The position numbers were made by a program, and so were the translations under genes. A DNA stretch of 64,000 nucleotides, taken from contig JAVYIG010000701.1 of NCBI GenBank assembly GCA_035222895.1, positions 317,501 to 381,500 on the forward strand, in the 5' to 3' direction. Positions 63,101 to 64,000 of the stretch are shown in pieces. The notes beneath the pieces are model-generated. The model was not told the DNA's origin. It searched no databases and saw only the letters and a program-made list of their open reading frames with translations. The first letter of the stretch is position 1. Each line of letters begins with the position of its first letter. The stretch comes from Strongylocentrotus droebachiensis (Eukaryota > Echinodermata > Echinoidea > Camarodonta > Strongylocentrotidae).

Positions 63101-63405
63101 CAACAACGCATATATTCAACTACTCATACTAGGATAAATATTATTATTTTTGTTGCTGATACATGTATTACTTTTGTTATTGTTTTTTTATTATTATTAT
63201 TATTATTAGTAGTAGTAGTAGTAGTAGTAGTAGTGTCATTATCCTTATCATCATCATCATTATCATTTGCAGAATTTCCTTGGCAGTACTGATGGTTCGA
63301 GCGTAACCGCCCAATTTGATGAGATTTCCGGAACTTGTTTCAAGGTGTACGCAGATGTTGATGGCCCATGCCAAGTCGACTTCTCCCTTATTAATGTTGC
63401 AAAGG
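2303..63405 (+). CDS. Multi-exon gene for a repetitive discoidin-domain protein (partial at both ends)
   Basis: This entry joins all exons listed below into one gene. Seen in the sequence: about 48 exons with AG acceptors and GT donors, all on the + strand and all phase compatible, giving roughly 5.5 kb of open coding sequence. Order: canonical F5/8 type C domain, seven acidic A-B-C linker units, six divergent discoidin-like modules in three large repeats, and the start of a seventh module. Known of the family: discoidin domains are extracellular beta-sandwiches that bind glycans, lipids or matrix proteins. Inference: a secreted adhesive or matrix protein. The first visible exon starts in phase 1, so at least one upstream exon (with the signal peptide) is missing; no stop codon of the main transcript is seen at the 3' end. 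I do not recognise a named orthologue. An alternative is two neighbouring genes, but phases across the 30753/32579 junction fit one. Confidence 0.72.
2635..4288 (+). other. Intron splitting the F5/8C domain (1,654 bp)
   Basis: Phase-0 intron between the two exons of the canonical domain. It contains one arm of a fold-back element (3034 to about 3480) and otherwise AT-rich unique sequence. Confidence 0.8.
3034..3480. mobile_element. Solo arm of TA-type fold-back element
   Basis: Begins TACAGTGCGTCCCAGAAAAA and is collinear with the left arm of the full element at 33032-33911. It stops just past the centre; no right terminus is found. A truncated, non-autonomous copy. Confidence 0.7.
4289..4433 (+). 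CDS. Exon 2: C-terminal part of F5/8 type C domain
   Basis: The exon is 145 bp, phase 0 in and phase 1 out, with acceptor TTCTCTCCAG and donor GTAAAA. It completes the domain with IFTANVG (the usual F-x-x-N block), LRIFPEDF (the R-I-x-P strand) and LLCMKVEVYG, whose Cys would pair with the opening Cys of exon 1. The domain totals about 159 residues, normal for the family. The same phase 1-0-1 split is found in all the later divergent modules. Confidence 0.9.
4651..5384. mobile_element. Composite inverted element with nested TIR core
   Basis: Outer ends are TACACTGTTGGTCATA and its reverse complement. The two 183-bp arms (4651-4833 and 5202-5384) are inverted copies of a truncated MITE whose full form is at 10860-11079. 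The 368-bp core (4834-5201) has its own inverted repeats starting CTAGGGG and containing ACGTCCTTAAG. Confidence 0.7.
6274..7030. repeat. 32-bp minisatellite, about 23.7 copies
   Basis: The period is exactly 32 bp, with core GGTCCGATGGGCCGTCTGAC. Outer copies carry GGTTGTCGGTCCGATGG while central copies (about 6620-6890) carry GGTGGTCGGTCCAATGG. Because 32 is not a multiple of three, the minus strand is open in all three frames with a 32-residue period. Confidence 0.92.
7140..7219 (+). promoter_or_regulatory. Strong internal acceptor followed by donor-like GTAACT, stop and AATAAA
   Basis: A long pyrimidine-rich tract ends in TTGCAG at 7163 and is followed at once by GTAACT. This looks like a zero-length recursive splice point. 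Alternatively it opens an alternative last exon: in phase 1 the frame reads Gly-Asn-stop, and an AATAAA lies at 7214-7219. Either use is inference. Confidence 0.35.
8450..8860. repeat. Diverged tandem duplication of about 200 bp
   Basis: Two copies share AACTCTTTGCCGC, AACAACGTGACATT and GCTGACAAGCATG in the same order (near 8570-8625 and 8768-8820). Confidence 0.7.
10860..11079. mobile_element. 220-bp MITE with TA target duplication
   Basis: Terminal inverted repeats TACACTGTTGCTCATAAAGT and reverse complement are nearly perfect for about 27 bp. TA flanks the CACTG termini, as in Tc1/mariner-type elements. Same family as the arms at 4651-5384. Confidence 0.8.
11640..11735 (+). pseudogene. 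Relic exon R, unit 1 (decayed copy of exon B)
   Basis: Aligns with exon B along most of its length (GAAGTGGAACTGAATGGTGC, then GGAAATCAAGTTGATACAGC). A 5-bp deletion in the middle shifts the frame and the donor GTATGT is lost. Confidence 0.6.
11995..12069 (+). CDS. Linker exon A, unit 1
   Basis: A 75-bp exon, phase 1-1, 25 codons, acceptor AAAATGCAG and donor GTATTA. It encodes an acidic stretch with the core VPVDDTPADVEDILSW. Units 1 and 2 read EDILSW where units 3 to 7 read EEILSG. It can join exon 2 directly because both use phase 1. Confidence 0.75.
12112..12680. mobile_element. TTAA MITE (piggyBac-like), unit 1
   Basis: 569 bp bounded by TTAA. Termini TTAAAGGGATAGTTGAGTT and reverse complement. 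No coding capacity. The TTAA ends are typical of piggyBac-type insertion; the class is inferred. Confidence 0.8.
12854..12967 (+). CDS. Linker exon B, unit 1
   Basis: A 114-bp exon, phase 1-1, 38 codons, acceptor GAAATACAG and donor GTATGT. It encodes a very acidic, Asn/Thr-rich stretch including PENTDDQVVTNDENTLEVEE and GNQVKTADLPSDD. No fold is expected. The coding sequence is the same in units 1 to 6 while the surrounding introns differ. Confidence 0.78.
13916..13966 (+). CDS. Linker exon C, unit 1 (canonical acceptor lost)
   Basis: The 51-bp exon, phase 1-1, would encode DGPSDPQPAIVETKKTT. In the other copies the acceptor is CAG; here it reads TTCAA, so the normal AG is missing. An AG four codons inside (ending at 13927) would give a 39-bp exon (13928-13966) in the same phase. 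The copy may use that site, or be skipped; both keep the frame. Confidence 0.45.
14174..14618. mobile_element. C-rich insertion starting like a hAT MITE, unit 1
   Basis: Starts TCAGGGGCGGATCCACG and contains several C runs of 9 to 16 and repeats of CGGCTTAGTCGGCGCTAAA. It replaces about 45 bp present in other units. Confidence 0.55.
14742..14855 (+). pseudogene. Relic exon R, unit 2
   Basis: Same decayed exon: early frame reads NTEGEEVELNGANTRKV, parallel to NTDDQVVTNDENTLEV of exon B, then the frameshift; the donor position reads GTTTTT. Confidence 0.6.
15115..15189 (+). CDS. Linker exon A, unit 2
   Basis: 75 bp, phase 1-1, acceptor AAAATTCAG, donor GTATTA. Peptide identical to unit 1 (EDILSW variant). 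The intron downstream lacks the TTAA element present in unit 1. Confidence 0.75.
15408..15521 (+). CDS. Linker exon B, unit 2
   Basis: 114 bp, phase 1-1, same acceptor, donor and peptide as exon B of unit 1. It is only about 220 bp from exon A because the TTAA element is absent here. Confidence 0.78.
15891..16095. mobile_element. 205-bp TTAA element private to unit 2
   Basis: Bounded by TTAA on both sides with ends CTCATAGCCTGCCA and TGGCAGGATAAGAG, which are imperfect inverted repeats. Other units have an uninterrupted TTTTTTAAACGAC or TTTTTTAATCGAC here. Confidence 0.78.
16639..16689 (+). CDS. Linker exon C, unit 2
   Basis: 51 bp, phase 1-1, acceptor TTTTTTATCTCCAG, donor GTAAAA. Encodes DGPSDTQPAIVKTRQTT, a Thr-rich, slightly basic end of the linker. 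Confidence 0.72.
17070..17180 (+). pseudogene. Relic exon R, unit 3
   Basis: Same frameshift as unit 2; donor position reads GTTTTG. Confidence 0.6.
17413..17487 (+). CDS. Linker exon A, unit 3
   Basis: 75 bp, phase 1-1, acceptor AAAATTCAG, donor GTATTA. First copy with the EEILSG variant shared by units 3 to 7. Confidence 0.75.
17530..18369. mobile_element. TTAA MITE, unit 3, with nested insertion
   Basis: 840 bp between TTAA sites. A 262-bp insertion (17599-17860) is flanked by the 10-bp direct repeat ATAATGAAAA and begins and ends with similar ATATCATTTAAAAC motifs. Confidence 0.8.
18543..18656 (+). CDS. Linker exon B, unit 3
   Basis: 114 bp, phase 1-1, sequence identical to exon B of units 1 and 2. 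The copy in unit 5 lies exactly 6,052 bp downstream. Confidence 0.78.
19564..19614 (+). CDS. Linker exon C, unit 3
   Basis: 51 bp, phase 1-1, acceptor ATCTCCAG, donor GTAAAA; same peptide as exon C of unit 2. Confidence 0.72.
19995..20105 (+). pseudogene. Relic exon R, unit 4
   Basis: Same frameshift and donor loss as unit 3. Confidence 0.6.
20338..20412 (+). CDS. Linker exon A, unit 4
   Basis: 75 bp, phase 1-1, EEILSG variant, same splice sites as unit 3. The matching copy in unit 6 is exactly 6,052 bp downstream. Confidence 0.75.
20455..21294. mobile_element. TTAA MITE, unit 4, with nested insertion
   Basis: Same 840-bp structure as in unit 3. Confidence 0.8.
21468..21581 (+). CDS. Linker exon B, unit 4
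   Basis: 114 bp, phase 1-1, identical to the other B exons. The intron just downstream carries unit-1-type differences (for example TTGCTGATTGAG where unit 3 has TTGCTAAGTGAG). Confidence 0.78.
22494..22544 (+). CDS. Linker exon C, unit 4
   Basis: 51 bp, phase 1-1, acceptor ATCTCCAG, donor GTAAAA; same peptide as units 2, 3 and 5. A unit-specific insertion of about 200 bp follows 150 bp downstream. Confidence 0.72.
22695..22886. mobile_element. hAT-like MITE private to unit 4
   Basis: About 192 bp inserted with an 8-bp direct repeat TCTGGAAT. Ends CAGGGAAAAAAT and TTTTTTTCACTG are inverted repeats. 8-bp duplications and CA(G)G ends are typical of hAT elements. Confidence 0.75.
23123..23232 (+). 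pseudogene. Relic exon R, unit 5
   Basis: Same frameshift and donor loss as unit 3. Confidence 0.6.
23465..23539 (+). CDS. Linker exon A, unit 5
   Basis: 75 bp, phase 1-1, EEILSG variant. Exactly 6,052 bp from the copy in unit 3, with the flanking introns also matching. Confidence 0.75.
23582..24421. mobile_element. TTAA MITE, unit 5, with nested insertion
   Basis: Same 840-bp structure as in unit 3. Confidence 0.8.
24595..24708 (+). CDS. Linker exon B, unit 5
   Basis: 114 bp, phase 1-1, acceptor GAAATACAG, donor GTATGT; identical to B of unit 3. Confidence 0.78.
25616..25666 (+). CDS. Linker exon C, unit 5
   Basis: 51 bp, phase 1-1, acceptor ATCTCCAG, donor GTAAAA; identical to C of unit 3. 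Confidence 0.72.
26048..26157 (+). pseudogene. Relic exon R, unit 6
   Basis: Same frameshift and donor loss as unit 3. Confidence 0.6.
26390..26464 (+). CDS. Linker exon A, unit 6
   Basis: 75 bp, phase 1-1, EEILSG variant; identical to unit 4, 6,052 bp upstream. Confidence 0.75.
26507..27346. mobile_element. TTAA MITE, unit 6, with nested insertion
   Basis: Same 840-bp structure as in unit 3. Confidence 0.8.
27520..27633 (+). CDS. Linker exon B, unit 6
   Basis: 114 bp, phase 1-1; identical to unit 4 including the variant intron bases that follow it. Confidence 0.78.
28582..28632 (+). CDS. Linker exon C, unit 6
   Basis: 51 bp, phase 1-1. The intron before it is of the unit-1 type (TTTTTTCTTCAG), but here the acceptor AG is intact, which shows what unit 1 has lost. 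The peptide matches units 2 to 5. Confidence 0.72.
29012..29122 (+). pseudogene. Relic exon R, unit 7
   Basis: Same frameshift, with a few private substitutions (for example AATCACTCTAAAAG). Confidence 0.6.
29360..29434 (+). CDS. Linker exon A, unit 7
   Basis: 75 bp, phase 1-1, acceptor ACAATTCAG, donor GTATTA, EEILSG variant. The following intron lacks the TTAA element and holds a unit-specific insertion of about 1 kb. Confidence 0.74.
29574..30556. mobile_element. Insertion of about 1 kb private to unit 7
   Basis: Interrupts the A-B intron. The left 180 bp form an inverted repeat around AAATAGTTGTTTTTATACGC. Another inverted pair around CCATGGTTACCGGG lies near 30410-30480. Family unknown; no coding region recognised. 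Confidence 0.6.
30640..30753 (+). CDS. Linker exon B, unit 7 (last of the array)
   Basis: 114 bp, phase 1-1. It differs from the other B exons by one silent change (Ala codon GCG for GCT). No exon C follows: the intron is joined after about 30 bp to sequence that lies beyond exon C in other units, so unit 7 lost its C exon by deletion. Its phase-1 donor fits the acceptor of exon a at 32579. Confidence 0.76.
30968..31075 (-). mobile_element. G-rich repeat fragment at start of unit I
   Basis: Contains GGGGCGGCAGAGCAAC on the minus strand and a C run. The same block recurs at the starts of units II and III and marks the junctions. Confidence 0.55.
31326..31896. mobile_element. TTAA MITE, second subfamily, unit I
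   Basis: Bounded by TTAA with ends AGGGATAGTTGACTTTTGTT and CAACTATCCC. Shares the internal stretch ATAACCATGCACTTTGAAGG with the MITEs of the linker array but is otherwise diverged. Confidence 0.78.
32579..32802 (+). CDS. Unit I exon a: divergent discoidin-like module 1, first half
   Basis: 224 bp, phase 1 in and 0 out; acceptor TTTTAATTTTAG, donor GTAAAG. About 75 residues. The run VEIVLDESSTVYGLRIEP followed by DIISGFLLQYC matches the discoidin core (V-x-I-x-L then V-x-G-L-x-I then V-x-x-F-x-L-x-Y). Between Cys residues lies an acidic loop (PVCSDEEEDEGSC). The first 40 or so residues of a canonical F5/8C domain, including the Trp-Cys block, are absent, so the fold may be trimmed. Also possible: another galactose-binding-like family. 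Confidence 0.82.
33032..33911. mobile_element. 880-bp fold-back element with TA duplication, unit I only
   Basis: The two halves are near-perfect inverted repeats of about 430 bp; the ends CAGTGCGTCCCAGAAAAAAC and reverse complement are flanked by TA. Units II and III have an empty site, with a single TA at the same place. Likely a Tc1/mariner-type non-autonomous element. Confidence 0.85.
34448..34580 (+). CDS. Unit I exon b: discoidin-like module 1, second half
   Basis: 133 bp, phase 0 in and 1 out. Encodes EFLGNVDG (the F-x-G-N-x-D block of discoidin domains), LTVQFDDIEGSCFRVYAVV (the strand that is R-x-I-x-P in the family) and CDVSLDLLIK. Two Cys residues flank the last strand. All second-half exons b, f and IV-b are 133 bp. 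Confidence 0.85.
34855..35032. repeat. Impure (TAG/TGG)n tract, intron b-c, unit I
   Basis: Interrupted TAG, TGG and GTA triplets. Repeated in unit II (45335-45505) and unit III (57275-57442). Confidence 0.6.
35149..35217 (+). CDS. Unit I exon c: basic Cys linker
   Basis: 69 bp, phase 1-1, acceptor TTTTATCGTAG, donor GTAAGA. Encodes EGTKRPSASTRRCSGSREG and a short tail. The STRRC-x-GSR-x-GRN pattern is shared with exon g, so c and g are paralogous. The unpaired Cys could make an interchain disulfide (inference). Confidence 0.75.
35270..35470. repeat. Imperfect inverted repeats rich in TAGCCCGCTA, intron c-d, unit I
   Basis: Several AGCCCGCTA/TAGCGGGTTA and AAATTAGC motifs can pair over about 180 bp; probably a small MITE. 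Also in unit II (45745-45945) and unit III (57690-57890). Confidence 0.5.
35698..35757 (+). CDS. Unit I exon d: RG-rich linker
   Basis: 60 bp, phase 1-1, acceptor TTATTCAAG, donor GTAAGC. Encodes GRERGNRGKGPRRGRFGQLS, strongly basic and glycine-rich. The pyrimidine tract is weak, but phase, donor, silent differences between copies and similarity to exon h support it. Confidence 0.65.
36540..36672. repeat. (TAG)n microsatellite before exon e, unit I
   Basis: Trinucleotide run with a few changes, ending in (ATC)n, about 50 bp upstream of exon e. Confidence 0.85.
36721..36959 (+). CDS. Unit I exon e: discoidin-like module 2, first half
   Basis: 239 bp, phase 1 in and 0 out; acceptor ATCAATCCAAG, donor GTAATC. 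Encodes VEIRGQFETIEIGGYAIEIR, then ASVVNGLLIKPSSREDIVEA and LEIEYCSSC, followed by a run of Asp/Glu between Cys residues (positions about 57 to 67 of the exon peptide). The layout equals exon a, with a longer acidic loop. Confidence 0.82.
37855..37987 (+). CDS. Unit I exon f: discoidin-like module 2, second half
   Basis: 133 bp, phase 0 in and 1 out; acceptor ATACTTTGCAG, donor GTAATG. Encodes KFTGNLNGEELSIVF, then GECYRIYPIVSSTCRIGFSL. This has the family's F-x-G-N and R-I-x-P blocks more clearly than exon b. The frame stays open for about 110 codons past the donor, but that stretch is a degenerate minisatellite in all three units. Confidence 0.85.
38035..38545 (+). repeat. Degenerate minisatellite downstream of exon f, unit I
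   Basis: Loose repeat of about 50 bp with recurring GAGACCGACATTG, CAGTCTGGC and TCTGAAAAGTTGTCAGAATG. It keeps a long forward frame open but the copies differ by frameshifting indels between units. Confidence 0.7.
38559..38670. mobile_element. SINE-like fragment, unit I
   Basis: (AAT)n followed by ATTTATATAGCGCCATTATC and a GCGCTTCAAAA block; shares the ATATAGCGC motif with the SINE at 39814. Present in unit II, missing in unit III. Confidence 0.6.
39114..39485. mobile_element. Hairpin MITE, unit I
   Basis: 372 bp, inverted arms of about 170 bp, ends CACTGTAAAAACGTTGGG and CCCAACCTTTTCACAGTG. GACCAT occurs on both sides as a possible target duplication. No gene: the open frames on both strands come from the palindrome. 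Confidence 0.82.
39661..39735 (+). CDS. Unit I exon g: basic Cys linker
   Basis: 75 bp, phase 1-1, acceptor TTTTTTCCTTCAG, donor GTAAGT. Encodes ENGVTEPTSVSTRRCTGSRG and GRNFQ. Paralogue of exon c. Confidence 0.8.
39814..40170 (-). mobile_element. tRNA-derived SINE, unit I only
   Basis: On the minus strand the head carries a box A-like TGGTCGAGTGG and a box B-like GGTTCAAGTCC, followed by a body and an (ATT)n tail at 39814. Units II and III read straight through this site. The plus-strand open frame inside it is not a gene. Confidence 0.8.
40360..40424. repeat. (GA)n microsatellite, unit I
   Basis: GA-rich run with short interruptions; a similar run is in unit II at about 50475-50535 and is missing from the shortened intron of unit III. 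Confidence 0.8.
41336..41431 (+). CDS. Unit I exon h: RG-rich linker
   Basis: 96 bp, phase 1-1, acceptor CCCCATTTAG, donor GTAAGT. Encodes NNRGGGRANGGRGRDRNPAR then DPNRPRGRSSN, a basic disordered linker paralogous to exon d. It ends unit I; its phase fits exon a of unit II. Confidence 0.78.
42058..42615. mobile_element. TTAA MITE, second subfamily, unit II
   Basis: Same element as in unit I, bounded by TTAA, with right end ACTATCCCGTTAA. Confidence 0.78.
42885..43481 (+). mobile_element. 5'-truncated non-LTR retrotransposon 3' end, unit II
   Basis: The first 190 bp read as a typical C-terminus of a LINE reverse transcriptase (SFYYNAIKHWNSLPNGVKEI then FKRKLKEYL) ending in a stop, followed by a 3' region and an (ATCA)n tail. 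Unit I has the empty site. Confidence 0.78.
43887..44110 (+). CDS. Unit II exon a: discoidin-like module 3, first half
   Basis: 224 bp, same splice sites and peptide as unit I exon a, including the DEEEDEG acidic loop. Confidence 0.82.
44925..45057 (+). CDS. Unit II exon b: discoidin-like module 3, second half
   Basis: 133 bp, phase 0 to 1, acceptor GAATACAG, donor GTAAAT. Differs from unit I by a silent change only, as far as I can see. Confidence 0.85.
45624..45692 (+). CDS. Unit II exon c: basic Cys linker
   Basis: 69 bp, phase 1-1. One substitution relative to unit I near the start (EGSKRP for EGTKRP). Confidence 0.75.
46176..46235 (+). CDS. Unit II exon d: RG-rich linker
   Basis: 60 bp, phase 1-1, donor GTAAGC. 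One silent change from unit I (Gly GGC for GGA). Confidence 0.65.
47030..47186. repeat. (TAG)n microsatellite before exon e, unit II
   Basis: Longer version of the unit I run. Confidence 0.85.
47229..47467 (+). CDS. Unit II exon e: discoidin-like module 4, first half
   Basis: 239 bp, phase 1 to 0. Differs from unit I at one residue (GGFAIEIR for GGYAIEIR) plus silent sites. A (TAG)n microsatellite of variable length sits just upstream. Confidence 0.82.
48334..48466 (+). CDS. Unit II exon f: discoidin-like module 4, second half
   Basis: 133 bp, phase 0 to 1; same peptide as unit I exon f. Confidence 0.85.
48515..49020 (+). repeat. Degenerate minisatellite downstream of exon f, unit II
   Basis: As in unit I, with a different set of indels. 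Confidence 0.7.
49028..49156. mobile_element. SINE-like fragment, unit II
   Basis: Same fragment as in unit I. Confidence 0.6.
49590..49961. mobile_element. Hairpin MITE, unit II
   Basis: Same element at the same position in the unit. Confidence 0.82.
50137..50211 (+). CDS. Unit II exon g: basic Cys linker
   Basis: 75 bp, phase 1-1; identical peptide to unit I exon g. The following intron lacks the SINE found in unit I. Confidence 0.8.
51400..51495 (+). CDS. Unit II exon h: RG-rich linker
   Basis: 96 bp, phase 1-1, acceptor CCCCATTTAG, donor GTAAGT; identical peptide to unit I exon h. Confidence 0.78.
52190..54553. mobile_element. TTAA MITE, second subfamily, unit III, interrupted
   Basis: Same element, split by an insertion of about 1.83 kb (52659-54491). 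A stretch of about 37 bp just before the insertion point is also missing. Confidence 0.75.
52659..54491. mobile_element. Unclassified 1.8-kb element with palindromic end
   Basis: Starts ACTAGAAATGCAATCG and ends in the hairpin GCAATGACGA-AGG-TCGTCATTGC. It has a 101-codon open frame (53758-54063) without a recognisable domain. A second, inverted copy begins at about 63430. The terminal hairpin is reminiscent of Helitron-type elements, but the usual CTRR end is not seen. Confidence 0.6.
54830..55407 (+). mobile_element. 5'-truncated non-LTR retrotransposon 3' end, unit III
   Basis: Same insertion as unit II at the same site, with a small internal deletion that removes the end of the coding part. 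Confidence 0.78.
55810..56030 (+). CDS. Unit III exon a: discoidin-like module 5, first half
   Basis: 221 bp, one GAG codon shorter than units I and II, so the acidic loop reads DEEDEG. One further change (NVVAGT for NVVSGT). Phase 1 to 0 is kept. Confidence 0.82.
56844..56976 (+). CDS. Unit III exon b: discoidin-like module 5, second half
   Basis: 133 bp, phase 0 to 1. One substitution (SLNLLIK for SLDLLIK). Confidence 0.85.
57166..57195. repeat. (AT)n microsatellite expanded in unit III
   Basis: About 30 bp of AT; only about 10 to 12 bp at the same place in units I and II. Confidence 0.85.
57563..57631 (+). CDS. Unit III exon c: basic Cys linker
   Basis: 69 bp, phase 1-1; same peptide as unit I exon c. 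Confidence 0.75.
58108..58167 (+). CDS. Unit III exon d: RG-rich linker
   Basis: 60 bp, phase 1-1; same as unit II exon d. Confidence 0.65.
58968..59110. repeat. (TAG)n microsatellite before exon e, unit III
   Basis: Intermediate-length version. Confidence 0.85.
59155..59393 (+). CDS. Unit III exon e: discoidin-like module 6, first half
   Basis: 239 bp, phase 1 to 0. The acidic loop has Asp where units I and II have Glu (GAT for GAA), making an unbroken run of nine Asp. Confidence 0.82.
60283..60415 (+). CDS. Unit III exon f: discoidin-like module 6, second half
   Basis: 133 bp, phase 0 to 1; same peptide as units I and II. Confidence 0.85.
60460..60880 (+). repeat. Degenerate minisatellite downstream of exon f, unit III
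   Basis: As in unit I, shorter by about two copies. Confidence 0.7.
61330..61701. mobile_element. Hairpin MITE, unit III
   Basis: Same element at the same position in the unit. Confidence 0.82.
61878..61952 (+). CDS. Unit III exon g: basic Cys linker
   Basis: 75 bp, phase 1-1; one silent change from the other copies. Confidence 0.8.
62286..62357 (+). CDS. Unit III exon h: shortened RG-rich linker
   Basis: 72 bp, phase 1-1. It is 24 bp (eight codons) shorter than in units I and II. It reads NNRGGGRGNRGRGSNRPSGR then SSN, and loses the acidic residues of the longer form. The intron before it is also much shorter. Confidence 0.76.
62685..62899 (+). CDS. Unit IV first exon: discoidin-like module 7, first half
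   Basis: 215 bp, phase 1 in and 0 out; acceptor TCATTGTCTTAG, donor GTAAAG. The most family-like of the divergent modules: VVEIDLGVLTTINALEIKPA, then DIVNGFMLQYCSECSDDEDN. It is clearly diverged from exons a and e, so it predates the recent duplication of units I to III. Confidence 0.85.
63205..63268. repeat. (TAG)n and (ATC)n runs before the last exon
   Basis: Trinucleotide runs end a few bases before the acceptor at 63273, the same arrangement as before exon e. Confidence 0.8.
63273..63405 (+). CDS. Unit IV second exon: discoidin-like module 7, second half
   Basis: 133 bp, phase 0 in and 1 out; acceptor TTATCATTTGCAG, donor GTGAGG. Encodes NFLGSTDGSSVTAQFDEISG, then TCFKVYADVDGPCQVDF. It ends in phase 1, so the gene continues beyond the window. 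Confidence 0.85.
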
Positions 63406-63429
63406 GTGAGGGCTATTTATCTACTTTAA

Positions 63430-64000
63430 TTGCAATGACGACCTTCGTCATTGCCTTGTTTTTCGTTCACATTCTTCTTATTAATATTCTTACTTCTTCT
63501 TCCTCTTCTTCCTCTTCTTCTTGTCGTCCGGAATCCCATTCGTTTTGCACGTAGTGCTTGTTATTCCTAGTTAGGTACTTTTCTCAAGTCCTTTTCCTTT
63601 CAAATTTCGTAGGCATCATCTCTAGCATCTCATCAAGGTCACCTATTTTTTCGATTTTCGAAATCACTCATGCATAACCGTCCAGGCGTCATTTTGTCCG
63701 TTTCTGGTCCATTTTAAGGCCTTTCTTTCTTCCTTCCTATCTCAACTATCCTAGATCCTACAACCTTCTAACAAATTCCTCTAGATAGTCTAAGAGATGT
63801 TCTTTCATCTGCGACGTATAACCTGACCTTCAAAATGCCATCTTCGTACTCAATATTCAAATCTGAAACCGACTCCATCAAAAATCTCTCAAATTCTCGA
63901 AAATTTGACCCCTAAATAATCTAAAACTGCCATAACTTTCTCATATAAATTCCGTTTTGTATTTAAATTTAACAGTATCTTTATCTCATAATTGCACATA
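63430..64000 (-). mobile_element. Inverted copy of the 1.8-kb element (cut by window end)
   Basis: Begins GCAATGACGACCTTCGTCAT and runs as the reverse complement of about 53920-54491, with a short (TTC)n expansion near 63495. It lies in the intron after the last exon. Confidence 0.75.

Overview
This window is animal (metazoan) genomic DNA. Genes are split into short exons with GT-AG introns, the non-coding DNA is AT-rich, and there are many non-autonomous transposons, a tRNA-derived SINE and long trinucleotide microsatellites. The repeat landscape and the discoidin-type protein suggest a marine invertebrate, perhaps an echinoderm or similar deuterostome. The species cannot be fixed from sequence alone. 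All convincing coding sequence lies on the + strand and fits one large gene that probably starts before base 1 and continues past base 64000.

The gene has three blocks. (1) Two exons (2303-2634, 4289-4433) encode a recognisable F5/8 type C (discoidin) domain. (2) From about 11.6 to 30.8 kb, seven tandem genomic units of about 2.3-3.1 kb carry small symmetric (phase 1-1) exons called A (75 bp), B (114 bp) and C (51 bp). They encode an acidic Asp/Glu/Thr-rich linker of about 80 residues per unit. (3) From about 31 to 62.6 kb, three tandem units (I, II, III) of about 10-11 kb each carry eight exons a-h. Exons a+b and e+f encode two divergent discoidin-like modules with acidic Cys-containing loops. 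Exons c+d and g+h encode Arg/Gly-rich basic linkers with one Cys. Unit IV begins at 62685 and is cut by the window end. All exon phases agree: every block is phase 1 in and phase 1 out, and each discoidin module is split by a phase-0 intron before a 133-bp second exon (145 bp in the canonical domain). The visible mRNA would give about 1,840 residues in one open frame.

The product is most simply read as a long, repetitive, secreted or extracellular-matrix protein: one canonical discoidin head, a negatively charged stalk, then alternating acidic discoidin-like modules and basic RG-rich linkers. No signal peptide, membrane segment, promoter or stop codon of the main transcript was identified in the window.

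The introns record the history of the array. TTAA-flanked MITEs, a TA-flanked fold-back element, hAT-like elements, a SINE and a truncated non-LTR retrotransposon occupy some units and leave empty sites in others. Two adjacent linker units are repeated exactly 6,052 bp apart, and the units are mosaics of two sequence classes. This points to repeated unequal crossover or gene conversion; a partly collapsed or expanded assembly is the main alternative.
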